Below, piece by piece: positions 52,878-60,638 of a DNA stretch of 64,000 nucleotides. Origin of the DNA: an uncultured Phycisphaerae bacterium. Its GTDB lineage: Bacteria; Planctomycetota; Phycisphaerae; UBA1845; Fen-1342. The stretch is from contig CALGJV010000026.1 in the NCBI GenBank assembly GCA_937928595.1, positions 106,930 through 170,929 on the forward strand. Reading direction: 5' to 3'. The notes under the pieces are model-generated. The model was not told the DNA's origin, searched no databases, and worked only from the letters and a program-made list of their open reading frames with translations. Within the stretch, counting starts at the first letter, position 1. Every line of letters starts with the position of its first letter. A program made the position numbers and the translations under genes.

Positions 52878-53343
52878 CAACGCGGCCGGCGCGGTCGCGG
52901 CCGTCGGATGTCGCGGGTCGATCGCGGCTTCCGTGCGTCTTGACCCCCGGGAACTCCGCACGCGTGCGCTGGAGGACCGCGATGTAGGCCGACAGCATGC
53001 GCGAACAGGCTTCACAGCGGGCCAGCAACCAGGCTGATGCGGTCTCGTCAAGCAGGCCGGCGTCACGGGCCAGCGTGACGTGGCTGCGCAGCTCACCGGC
53101 GGAGCCCTTCGCGATGTAGCAGAACTCGATGTGCTGCTTCCGCGTCCCGCGCTCATAGCCTTCAGCGATGTTGCCCGCGATGCTGGTGGCGGCCCGCTTC
53201 ATCTGGGTGGCCAGGGCCGGATCGTTGCGCAGCTTCTGTGTCGCGGCCGCGCGGTATACGCCCCGACTCAATTCGCGGGCCGCTTGCCACACCTTGAGAT
53301 CCTCGAACCTCCGAATCACACAGTCACCCCGCTTCTCTCCCAT
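52870..53343 (-). CDS. Four-helix-bundle protein (TIGR02436/23S rRNA IVS type)
   Basis: 157 residues of the widespread four-helix-bundle family: FEDLKVWQAARELSRGVYRA, TQMKRAATSIAGNIAEGYER, KQHIEFCYIAKGSAGELRSH and a fourth helix with AYIAVL. The C-terminus (about 30 residues) is variable. Its function is not known, although relatives are encoded in insertions of 23S rRNA genes. It interrupts a run of ESCRT-like genes and is bounded by inverted repeats, so it is likely a small mobile or recently gained element. ATG 53343 is used; GTG 53319 is a family-like alternative. Confidence 0.85.
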   Translation of the reverse strand: MGEKRGDCVIRRFEDLKVWQAARELSRGVYRAAATQKLRNDPALATQMKRAATSIAGNIAEGYERGTRKQHIEFCYIAKGSAGELRSHVTLARDAGLLDETASAWLLARCEACSRMLSAYIAVLQRTRAEFPGVKTHGSRDRPATSDGRDRAGRVAL

Positions 53344-53361
53344 GGGCGCGGCACCTGGCCA

Positions 53362-53386
53362 CTTTGTGCCTTTGTCACCTTGTCAC
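53362..53386. repeat. Right inverted repeat of the four-helix-bundle cassette
   Basis: Complement partner of 52853-52877 (23 of 25 positions). It starts a few bases beyond the stop codon of the gene ending at 53393 and runs up to the start region of the four-helix-bundle gene. Confidence 0.6.
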
Positions 53387-53392
53387 TCCCGG

Positions 53393-53998
53393 TCACTCCG
53401 CCGCCGCGCCGCGCTCCCGCAGCCGCTTCTCGGCCTCGTCGTACGCCGTGGCCGGGTCGCGGATCAGCCCCGCGTCCATGTCGTTCCAGATCTTCAGCAG
53501 CTCCTCGCCCGCGGGCGACAGCCCGGTCGCCCCCGCGTCCGCCGCGGCCCCCAGCCGCAGGATCTCATCCAGCCGCTCCTGGTACACCTCCGACGTGATC
53601 TGGTCGTTCTCGATCAGCCGCGCGATCACCGCCAGGTCGCCCTCCCGGATCGCCACCCGCCCCGCGCCGGACAGCGCCGCCGACGGCGCGTTCTCCCGCA
53701 GCATCCGCAGCCGCGACACCGTCAGCAGCTCCTTGCTGCGGATGTTGAGCTGCCGCGCAATCATCATCTGCTCGGTGTGCAGCAGGTCGTACTGCTGCGC
53801 GTACGTGCGGCGCAGCTCGGGCGTCTTTTCCCCCGCCCCCTGCGCGACGAGCTGTTGCTTCTCCGCGGCCAGCTTGCGGACTTTCGCCAGCAGCCGGTCG
53901 CGGTCATTCGTCAGGAGCATTTCCTGCGCCCGGAGTTCCGCGGCCGACATGGTCGCGAGGGTCTTGCGCCGCGTGGTCAGCCATTCGAAGAAGTTCAT
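53393..53998 (-). CDS. Second ESCRT-III-like helical protein
   Basis: 201 residues, helical throughout. It begins MNFFEWLTTRRKTL, a short amphipathic start as in ESCRT-III proteins, followed by a long helical hairpin: SAAELRAQEMLLTNDRDRLL...KLAAEKQQLVAQG and ELRRTYAQQYDLLHTEQMMI...IRSKELLTVSRLRML. A hinge (NAPSAALSGAGRVAI) leads to shorter helices (DLAVIARLIENDQITSEVYQ, GEELLKIWNDMDAG) and a charged end (DEAEKRLRERG). The hairpin lengths and the glycine between them match Snf7-type folds, but primary similarity is weaker than for the 52210 protein. There is no clear MIM motif. It lies in the same gene series; without structure prediction it could also be an unrelated coiled-coil protein. Confidence 0.5.
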   Translation of the reverse strand: MNFFEWLTTRRKTLATMSAAELRAQEMLLTNDRDRLLAKVRKLAAEKQQLVAQGAGEKTPELRRTYAQQYDLLHTEQMMIARQLNIRSKELLTVSRLRMLRENAPSAALSGAGRVAIREGDLAVIARLIENDQITSEVYQERLDEILRLGAAADAGATGLSPAGEELLKIWNDMDAGLIRDPATAYDEAEKRLRERGAAAE

Positions 53999-54346
53999 CG
54001 GCAGCTCTCAGCGGTCAGTCGTCGGCGTTCGGCCGACAGCCCTCGGCTCTCCGTCGTCAGCGTCCGGCGCTCGGCCCTCAACCGCCGGCGACCTGCTCTC
54101 AGCCATCAACCGTCCGCGATCTGCTCTCAGCCGTCCGGCATCCGCTTGCCGCCGCCGGCGCGGCGTCCGGACCAGGACCACTGCTCAAGCGCAGTGGCAC
54201 ATGTGCCGGCGAGCCGTGGCACATGCACCAGCGAGCCGCGGCACCGGCGTGCGAACGTTCGAAGGCGATGGCACCGGCGACTCATCCTCAATCCCTCAAC
54301 TCTGATTCCCTCAGTCCCTTGCTTCGTGCCTTCGTGCCTCTCGTCA
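53999..54346. repeat. Low-complexity repeat cluster between ESCRT-like genes
   Basis: 348 bases without a gene. Three repeat types follow each other: CTGCTCTCAGCC-type units (54004-54140), two copies of a 22-bp unit TGGCACATG...GCGAGCCG (54194-54238) and, next to the stop codon at 54347, TCAATCCCTCA and CTTCGTGCCTTCGTGCC units (54287-54337). The last types recur at 23510-23621. Confidence 0.6.
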
Positions 54347-55765
54347 TCACCCCGTCTCCGGCCGGGCCTTGCTCTTCTCCGCAGCCGGCGGTGCCGGGGC
54401 GGGGGCCCGCTCCGCGGCGGGGGCGGGCGCGGCGGGGGCCGGCGCGGCGGCCTGCTGCTCGGCGGCCGCCTGTTTGAATTCCGCCAGAATCGCCGCTTCC
54501 TCCTCATCCTGGAGCGGCGTGGCGGCGCCGACCTCGATGCCCGCGGCCAGGTCGGCGTTGGCGGCCAGTTCGGCCATCATCTGCTCGGCCTCGGCCGCGA
54601 CCTGCGTGAGCTCCTCGGCCTTGGGCAGCGCGAGCTGCTTGCCCTGCTGGGCGAGCGTCAAGTTGTGGATGTGCGTGCCGAGGATGTCGATCTGCTGCGA
54701 CAGCAGCGTGGCCTGAGCCCGCACGCGCCGCAGCTCGCGCCGGGAGCGGACGAGCCGGCCGGCGATCTGCTTGCGCTCAACGTCGGTCTTCGCGGCCGCG
54801 CCCCGCTCGACGGCCTCGCGCTCGTCCTTCTCGAGCGTGTCGAGGCGCTGATCGAGCTCGTGGCGCTGCTGTTCGAGCCGCACGCGCTGCGCGGTCAGGG
54901 CCCGCACCTGCTCGGCGGGCGTCGGCCTCAGCCGCAGCAGTTTCCGGATCCAGCTCCGCAGACTCATGGTCTGACCCTCGTCCGCCAGCGGGCTGCGGCA
55001 CACGTGCGCCACGCCCTCGTGGACCACCGTCATCAGCCGCGGATCGTGCCGGCAAGCCTGCCGGAGCAGCGGTTCGACCTGGGCCCGCGGCAGGCCCAGC
55101 CGCTCGGCAAGCTCCGGCACCGACAGCCCGCGCGCTTCGAGCTCCGCGCCGCTGCGCTCCAGATGATACAGCAGGCGGCGGAGGCGTTCGTCCTCGGTCT
55201 CCAGCTCGAACAACGCCGCCCAGCGGGTTTTTCGCAACGCCGCGGGCAGCGTCACGTCCCAGCCGCCGTCGGCCCGGCCGCCGAGCAGCACGAGCGTCGG
55301 CCCGCCGCCCGCATGCACCAGCGCCTGGGCGTCCGGCGTGAAACCCGTCGCGCTCGCCAGCGCGACCGCCGTCGGGCGCTCGCGGCGCGGCAGGAGCTCG
55401 TAGCGGGCCAGCGCGTCCAGCACGAGCTCGCGCCCGACCGGCCCCGGCGGCTGCCCGGCGACGAGCGCTTCGATCGGCGCGAGCGCCTGGGCCCGCAGCC
55501 GGGCGCAGGTGCGCCGCAGCGGTCCGAAGACGCGGCGCTCGAAGCGCAGCTGCACGGCCCGCGTGCCGGGCAGCTCGTCCAGCAGCCCGCGGTCGTAGCG
55601 CGCCAGGCGCGTGAGCGTCGCGCGGACACCGTCGATCCCGTCCGGCAACGCCTCGATCACGACGCGGTCCGCCGGCAGCTTGCCGTCAATGAGCTGCTGC
55701 GCCCGGGCGCGCAATTGGCGGAGAAACCGGTCTTCAAACTGCCGGTGGCGACTGCGTTCGTCCAT
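54347..55765 (-). CDS. Winged-helix region fused to an ESCRT-III-like domain (CHMP7-like architecture)
   Basis: 472 residues in one frame. Residues 1-200 form a helical and strand-rich region (RQLRARAQQLIDGKLPADRV, VALASATGFTPDAQALV). About residues 205-255 look like a winged helix (LSVPELAERLGLPRAQVEPLLRQACRHD split across helices, then the wing LMTVVHEGVAHV). From residue 267 (MSLRSWIRKLLRLRP) an ESCRT-III-like section begins: amphipathic start, hairpin (LTAQRVRLEQQRHELDQRLD; RKQIAGRLVRSRRELRRVRA...LLSQQIDIL), PKAEELTQVAAEAEQMMAEL and an acidic helix (EEEAAILAEF), then a Pro/Ala-rich tail. The order winged helix then Snf7 domain is that of eukaryotic CHMP7. GAGGG seven bases before the internal ATG at 54967 raises the possibility that the ESCRT-III part is also made alone. 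It lies five bases after the zinc-ribbon gene. Confidence 0.65.
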   Translation of the reverse strand: MDERSRHRQFEDRFLRQLRARAQQLIDGKLPADRVVIEALPDGIDGVRATLTRLARYDRGLLDELPGTRAVQLRFERRVFGPLRRTCARLRAQALAPIEALVAGQPPGPVGRELVLDALARYELLPRRERPTAVALASATGFTPDAQALVHAGGGPTLVLLGGRADGGWDVTLPAALRKTRWAALFELETEDERLRRLLYHLERSGAELEARGLSVPELAERLGLPRAQVEPLLRQACRHDPRLMTVVHEGVAHVCRSPLADEGQTMSLRSWIRKLLRLRPTPAEQVRALTAQRVRLEQQRHELDQRLDTLEKDEREAVERGAAAKTDVERKQIAGRLVRSRRELRRVRAQATLLSQQIDILGTHIHNLTLAQQGKQLALPKAEELTQVAAEAEQMMAELAANADLAAGIEVGAATPLQDEEEAAILAEFKQAAAEQQAAAPAPAAPAPAAERAPAPAPPAAEKSKARPETG

Positions 55766-55770
55766 CGCTC

Positions 55771-56046
55771 TCAGCCTGACAGCGGCTGTCCACACCGGGC
55801 GCAGAAGCGCGCGTTGCCGGCGTTCAGGTATCCGCATCGCGGCCGCGAGCAGAGCCGAGCGAAGGCCGGGGCGCCGGCGCGCCCCGCGCTGGTCGGCAGC
55901 GCCGGCCCGATGAGCCGCGCGGCGCTGCGCAGCACGCGCCGCGCCAAGCGCACGATGGCCGCCAGGATCGTGATGAAGAACGCCACGAACCCCAGCAGCA
56001 ACACGCCGGCGAACCACGCGATCACGATGCCGTCGGCGAGGATCAC
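55771..56046 (-). CDS. Membrane-anchored zinc-ribbon protein
   Basis: 91 residues. One N-terminal membrane helix (VIAWFAGVLLLGFVAFFITIL), a basic stretch and a C-terminal zinc ribbon (CSRPRCGYLNAGNARFCARC). ATG 56046 lies six bases after the kinase stop. A single-helix anchor with a cytoplasmic zinc ribbon could recruit partners to the membrane. The zinc ribbon resembles those at the end of the kinase. No named family. Confidence 0.75.
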   Translation of the reverse strand: MILADGIVIAWFAGVLLLGFVAFFITILAAIVRLARRVLRSAARLIGPALPTSAGRAGAPAFARLCSRPRCGYLNAGNARFCARCGQPLSG

Positions 56047-56052
56047 GGCCCG

Positions 56053-57156
56053 TCACTCCGTCGGCGCGAGCAGCGCGCTGCCGCAGAAAATGCAGTAGCG
56101 GTCGCCCCGCGCCGGAAAGCCGCCGCAGCTCGGACAGCGGCGCACCCGCTCCACGACCTGACGGCCGCACTGCGTGCAGAACTGGTCGTCCGGCTCCAGC
56201 GGCGTCCGGCAGCTCGGGCAGGCGGTCGCGCGCGGCTTCAGCGGCGCGTTCGGCAGCGGCGGCGGGCGGTTTGGACCGGCGCCGACCCCCGCGGGCAGGG
56301 GCGGCAGTCGGCCGGCACCGCTCAGGCGAGCGTCGAGGTCCGCCAGCACGGCGGTTGCGCTCTCGTAGCGACGATCCGCGCGGGCGTACAGCCGCCGAAA
56401 CACCTCGTCGAGCGCGGGCGGCACCTCGGCCCGGATGGTGCTCGGCAGCTCCGCGCCGGCCGGCCGGTCGCCGGTCAGCAGCTCGAACAGCATCACGCCG
56501 ATCGAGTACAGGTCGCTGCGGGCGCTGGGACGGCCTTCCCCTTCGCGCAGCTCGGGGGCCATGTACGCCAGCGTGCCCGTGAGGGCCGCGCTCTGCTCGT
56601 TGCGCTCGAGCGAGGCCGACTGCATGACCAGCGACCGGACCGTGTCGGCATCGCCCGCCCCCAGGCCGAAATCCACGACCTTGACATCATCGACGGTCAG
56701 CGCCGCGAGCGGCCGCCCGTCCAGGTTCAGCAGCACGTTGCCGGGCTTGAGATCGCGGTGCACGATGTTGGCCTCGTGCGCGACGGTCATGGCCCGCAGC
56801 AGCCCGCGCAGCACCGTGACGGCCGTGTCGATCGCCACGCCGTGCGGATGCTCGGCCAGCACCTGGCGCAGCGACGGCCCGCGCACCAGCTCCATCACGA
56901 GGTACGGCACGTCGGCGTACGGATCGAGCCCCAGCACGCGCACGATGTTCGGGTGCCGCAGGCCGTGGACCATCACCCCTTCCTGTCGCAGGAACCGGAC
57001 GTATTCCGGCTCCGTCGGCAGCTTGATCGCGACGTGTTCCTTGTCCCAGACGTGGTGGCGGGCACGCCACACCTCGCCGAACGTACCCCGCCCGATGCAC
57101 TCCTCGAGCAGGTACTCGCTGACCCGCGTGCCGGACCGGTATTTCGTGTCGCCCAT
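56053..57156 (-). CDS. Ser/Thr protein kinase with C-terminal zinc ribbons
   Basis: 367 residues. The kinase has the glycine loop IGRGTFGEVW (21-30), the catalytic lysine in HVAIKLP, NIVHRDLKPGNVLLNLDG (catalytic loop), VDFGLG (DFG) and TLAYMAPE, with all key residues, so it should be active. After a Pro-rich linker the C-terminus carries two zinc ribbons (CPSCRTPLEPDDQFCTQCGR; CPSCGGFPARGDRYCIFCG). There is no membrane helix or sensor domain. It is the second gene of the ESCRT-like series, upstream of the zinc-ribbon membrane protein, and may control filament assembly by phosphorylation; that is inference from context only. Confidence 0.9.
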   Translation of the reverse strand: MGDTKYRSGTRVSEYLLEECIGRGTFGEVWRARHHVWDKEHVAIKLPTEPEYVRFLRQEGVMVHGLRHPNIVRVLGLDPYADVPYLVMELVRGPSLRQVLAEHPHGVAIDTAVTVLRGLLRAMTVAHEANIVHRDLKPGNVLLNLDGRPLAALTVDDVKVVDFGLGAGDADTVRSLVMQSASLERNEQSAALTGTLAYMAPELREGEGRPSARSDLYSIGVMLFELLTGDRPAGAELPSTIRAEVPPALDEVFRRLYARADRRYESATAVLADLDARLSGAGRLPPLPAGVGAGPNRPPPLPNAPLKPRATACPSCRTPLEPDDQFCTQCGRQVVERVRRCPSCGGFPARGDRYCIFCGSALLAPTE

Positions 57157-57187
57157 GTTCTCCGCCCGCCTCGGCGCCGCCGCGGCC

Positions 57188-57598
57188 TCAGCCGCCGGCC
57201 CTTTCGGCCAGGTACTCCGCCACCAGGTAATTATAAGTCCCGACCACCGCGAGGGCTGCGAGCGATGCCAGCCACGCCCAGCCGCCGGACGGCCATCCGC
57301 CCATCAGGATCAGGCCCAGCCCGGCGTTGATCAGCGTCAGCACCGCGATCAGGATCGCGCCGGCCCAGTTCGAGCCGATCTCCAGCAGCCGCGTCACGAA
57401 CAGCCGCGTGACCCACGGCAGGGCGGCCGCCACCACCACCCAAAGGATCGTGCGCCCGATGCCGCCGAGAATCGCACCGCGGGTGCCGGCGTCCATGCGA
57501 TAGACCGCGACGGCCAGCACGAGCAGCAGCCCCGCCGCGACCCACGTCAGCACCTTTTCGCCGAGGCGACCCAGCAGGCCGCCGCCACCGCTTTCCAT
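57188..57598 (-). CDS. Polytopic membrane protein of unknown function
   Basis: 136 residues with four hydrophobic helices (VLTWVAAGLLLVLAVAVY, TILWVVVAAALPWVTRLFV, AGAILIAVLTLINAGLGLIL, WLASLAALAVVGTYNYLV). ATG 57598 has GGAG upstream at a short spacing; a TTG at 57622 is a weaker alternative. It is the first gene of the minus-strand series running into the kinase and ESCRT-like genes, 31 bases ahead of the kinase. Confidence 0.7.
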   Translation of the reverse strand: MESGGGGLLGRLGEKVLTWVAAGLLLVLAVAVYRMDAGTRGAILGGIGRTILWVVVAAALPWVTRLFVTRLLEIGSNWAGAILIAVLTLINAGLGLILMGGWPSGGWAWLASLAALAVVGTYNYLVAEYLAERAGG

Positions 57599-57770
57599 CG
57601 TCTCCAAGTGTAATGGATACAAAGGGTAACGCGGCTACAAAAAGGGACGTTGTCCGGAATCCGCGCGTTTCCGGGCCGCGACGACGCGGTCCTCGAAGGG
57701 ATTCGCTCGCCCCCCGGCGGGATTCGCTTGCTCCGGACCGCCGCGGCCGAAAAATGGCCGGCGGGGCGGC

Positions 57771-60572
57771 TCAGGCGATGAGGTTCACCAACCGCCCCCG
57801 GACGATCACGACGCGCTTCAGCGGCCGGCCGGCCACATCGCGGGCGGCGTTGGGGCAGGCCTGCGCAGCGGCCGTGATTTCGGCGTCGCTGGCGTTTGCG
57901 GCGATCGTGATGCGGTCGCGGACCTTGCCGTTGACCTGCACGGCCATCGTGACGACCTCGTCGCGGGTGAGCGCCTCGTCGTAGGTCGGCCACGGCTCGC
58001 GGGCCAGCGGCTGCGGGTGGCCGAGACGCGCCCACAGTTCTTCGGCGATGTGCGGGGCGAAGGGGGCGAGAATCAACAGGAAGCGCTCGACCTGCCCGCG
58101 GCCGAGGGTCGCGGCGCGGCCGGCCTCGTTGACCCAGACGATCATCTGGGCGATGGCGGTGTTGAAGGCGAACTTCGGGATGTCCTCGGTGACTTTGCGG
58201 ATGGTCTTGTGCAGCAGCCGCTCGAGGTCGGGGTCGGGTGCGTCGGCCAACCGCGGGTTGAGCGGGGGCGCGGCGCCGTCCTCGGCCGGAACGGGCACGA
58301 CCAGCCGCCAGACCCGCTGGAGGAAGCGGTGGACGCCGATGATGTCGCGCGTGTTCCAGGGTTTGCTGGCCTCGAGCGGCCCCATGTACATCTCGTAGAG
58401 CCGCAACGTGTCGGCGCCGTACTCGTGGATGATCGCATCCGGGTTGACGACGTTCCGCAGCGACTTCGACATCTTCTCGACCGCGGCGGAGAGGCGCTCG
58501 CCCGTCTGCTTGTGGTAGGGAACCTCCGTCCCCCCCTCTTCCGCGCGGAACTCGACCAGGTCGTGGGCCACGGGCACGCCGCGGCCGTCGCGGTAGGCGT
58601 ACGCCTGGATCATGCCCTGGTTGAACAGCTTCTGGAACGGTTCCGGCGTGGTGACGTAGCCGAGGTCGTAGAGCACCTTGTGCCAGAAGCGGGCGTACAG
58701 CAGGTGCAGGACCGCGTGCTCGGCGCCGCCCATGTACAGATCGACGCCGCCATGCTTGGGCGTGCCGTCCGGCCCGGCGCCGCCGAGCCAGTAGCGCTCG
58801 ACCTCCGGCGCGGCGAACGCCCGCGGGTTGCGGGGATCACAGAAGCGCAGGTAATACCAGCACGAGCCGGCCCACTGCGGCATCGTGTTCGCCTCGCGGC
58901 GATACGTCTGCCCGTCGCGCGCCAGCGTCAGCCAGTGCGTCGCGCGGCTCAGCGGCGTCTGCGGCTCGGCCTCGGGGTCGTCGCTGGCGTGCGGTCGGAA
59001 GTCCTCCATCTCGGGCAGCACCACGGGCAGCTCGCGCTCGTCCAGGGGCACGATGCGCCCGTCCGCGCGGTAGAGGATCGGAAACGGCTCGCCCCAGTAC
59101 CGCTGCCGCGAGAACAGCCAGTCGCGCAGCTTGTACTGCACCGTGCCTTCGCCCAGCTCGTGCTCTGCCAGCCAGGCCGTGATCCGCCGCTTGGCCTCCG
59201 GCGTCGGCAGGCCGTTCAGCACGCACTGCCCGGTGAAGTGCGGCTCGTCGTCCGGCGGGGAGTTGACCGCCACGCCGTCGTCCACGAAGCCCCGCCAGTC
59301 CGTCCCGGCCGGGGGCTGCACGACCTGGCGGACCGGCAGCCCGAACGTTTCGGCGAACTCCAGGTCGCGCGTGTCGTGCGCCGGCACCGCCATGATCGAG
59401 CCCGTGCCGTAGCTGATGAGCACGTAGTCCGCCACCCAGATCGGCACGAGCTGCCGGTTGACCGGGTTCACCGCGTACGCCCCCGTGAACACGCCGGTCT
59501 TGGTCTTCGAGTCGGCCGTGCGGTCAAGCTCCGATTTCTGCTGGGCCTGGTTCACGTACGCCCGCACGTCCTCGCGCCGCTCGGGCGTCGTGATGATCGG
59601 GACCAGCCGGTGTTCCGGCGCCAGCACGAGGTACGTCGCGCCGAACAGCGTGTCCGGCCGCGTCGTGAACACCCGGATCGTGCTCCCGGCGGCCGGTCCG
59701 TCGCCCACCAGGGCGAAATCGACGTACGCCCCCTCGCTGCGGCCGATCCAGTTGCGCTGCATCAGCTTGATCGGCTCGGGCCAGTCCAGCGCGTCGAGGT
59801 CGCGCAGCAGCCGGTCGGCGTATTCGGTGATGCGCAGCATCCACTGGCGCATCGGCCGGCGGTACACCGGGTGGTTGCCGCGCTCGCTGCGGCCCTCGTT
59901 CGTGACCTCCTCGTTGGACAGGACGGTCCCCAGCGCCGGGCACCAGTTCACGGGCACCTCGGCGAGGTACGCCAGCCGGTGCTCGGCACGGTACTCGTCG
60001 ATCGCGGCCTCGCCGCGGGCCGCGACCTCCGGCGGAATCGGCAGCTCCTCGATCGGCCGGGCGCGGCCGACGACCGCCCGCCCGCGTCGGTCAATCCAGC
60101 GGCACTCGGGGTCGTACCACGAGTCGTATATCTTCAGGAAGATCCACTGCGTCCAGCGGTAGTAGGACTCGTCGCACGTGGCCAGCTCGCGGTCCCAGTC
60201 GTACGACAGGCCGATCGCCTTGAGCTGCCGCGTGTACGTGGCGATGTTCTTCCGCGTCGTCTCACGCGGATGCACGCCGGTCTCGATCGCGTACTGCTCG
60301 GCCGGCAGGCCGAAGGCGTCCCAGCCCATCGGGTGCAGGACGTTGCAGCCCCGCATCCGCATGAACCGCGCGACGATGTCGGAAGCGATGTAACCGAGCG
60401 GGTGTCCCACGTGCAGCCCGGCCCCGGACGGGTACGGGAAGAAGTCGAGCACGTAGAACGGCGGGCGCTCGCTGCCGGGCTGTCCGGGGTTGGCCGCCCG
60501 GAACACGCCGCGCTCCTCCCAGACGCGCTGCCAGCGGGGCTCGAGCTCGTTGAAGTCGTAGCGGTTGTTCAC
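57771..60572 (-). CDS. leuS: Leucyl-tRNA synthetase
   Basis: 933 residues, a normal bacterial LeuRS. YPSGAGLHVGHPLGY contains the HIGH-type motif, KMSKSLRNVVNPD the KMSKS loop, and the CP1 editing domain has TTRPDTLFGATYLVLAPEH and GTGSIMAVPAHDTRD with the conserved Asp. It charges tRNA-Leu and removes mischarged amino acids. GTG 60572 has AAGGA ten bases upstream. It follows the SurA/PpiD-like gene by 66 bases and precedes the ESCRT-like cluster, with 172 bases between the leuS stop and the first cluster gene. Confidence 0.96.
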   Translation of the reverse strand: MNNRYDFNELEPRWQRVWEERGVFRAANPGQPGSERPPFYVLDFFPYPSGAGLHVGHPLGYIASDIVARFMRMRGCNVLHPMGWDAFGLPAEQYAIETGVHPRETTRKNIATYTRQLKAIGLSYDWDRELATCDESYYRWTQWIFLKIYDSWYDPECRWIDRRGRAVVGRARPIEELPIPPEVAARGEAAIDEYRAEHRLAYLAEVPVNWCPALGTVLSNEEVTNEGRSERGNHPVYRRPMRQWMLRITEYADRLLRDLDALDWPEPIKLMQRNWIGRSEGAYVDFALVGDGPAAGSTIRVFTTRPDTLFGATYLVLAPEHRLVPIITTPERREDVRAYVNQAQQKSELDRTADSKTKTGVFTGAYAVNPVNRQLVPIWVADYVLISYGTGSIMAVPAHDTRDLEFAETFGLPVRQVVQPPAGTDWRGFVDDGVAVNSPPDDEPHFTGQCVLNGLPTPEAKRRITAWLAEHELGEGTVQYKLRDWLFSRQRYWGEPFPILYRADGRIVPLDERELPVVLPEMEDFRPHASDDPEAEPQTPLSRATHWLTLARDGQTYRREANTMPQWAGSCWYYLRFCDPRNPRAFAAPEVERYWLGGAGPDGTPKHGGVDLYMGGAEHAVLHLLYARFWHKVLYDLGYVTTPEPFQKLFNQGMIQAYAYRDGRGVPVAHDLVEFRAEEGGTEVPYHKQTGERLSAAVEKMSKSLRNVVNPDAIIHEYGADTLRLYEMYMGPLEASKPWNTRDIIGVHRFLQRVWRLVVPVPAEDGAAPPLNPRLADAPDPDLERLLHKTIRKVTEDIPKFAFNTAIAQMIVWVNEAGRAATLGRGQVERFLLILAPFAPHIAEELWARLGHPQPLAREPWPTYDEALTRDEVVTMAVQVNGKVRDRITIAANASDAEITAAAQACPNAARDVAGRPLKRVVIVRGRLVNLIA

Positions 60573-60638
60573 GACGGGATCGTCCTTCCCGGCAGGCGCC
60601 CGCCCGCCGCCTCGGCCCCGCGCGCCGGAACCGGTGCG

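Noticed and set aside
54347..54967. Separate gene starting at 54967 instead of a fusion
   Set aside because: The frame is open without a stop from 55765 and the upstream part looks coding, so the fusion is the simpler reading; the internal start is kept as a possible second product.
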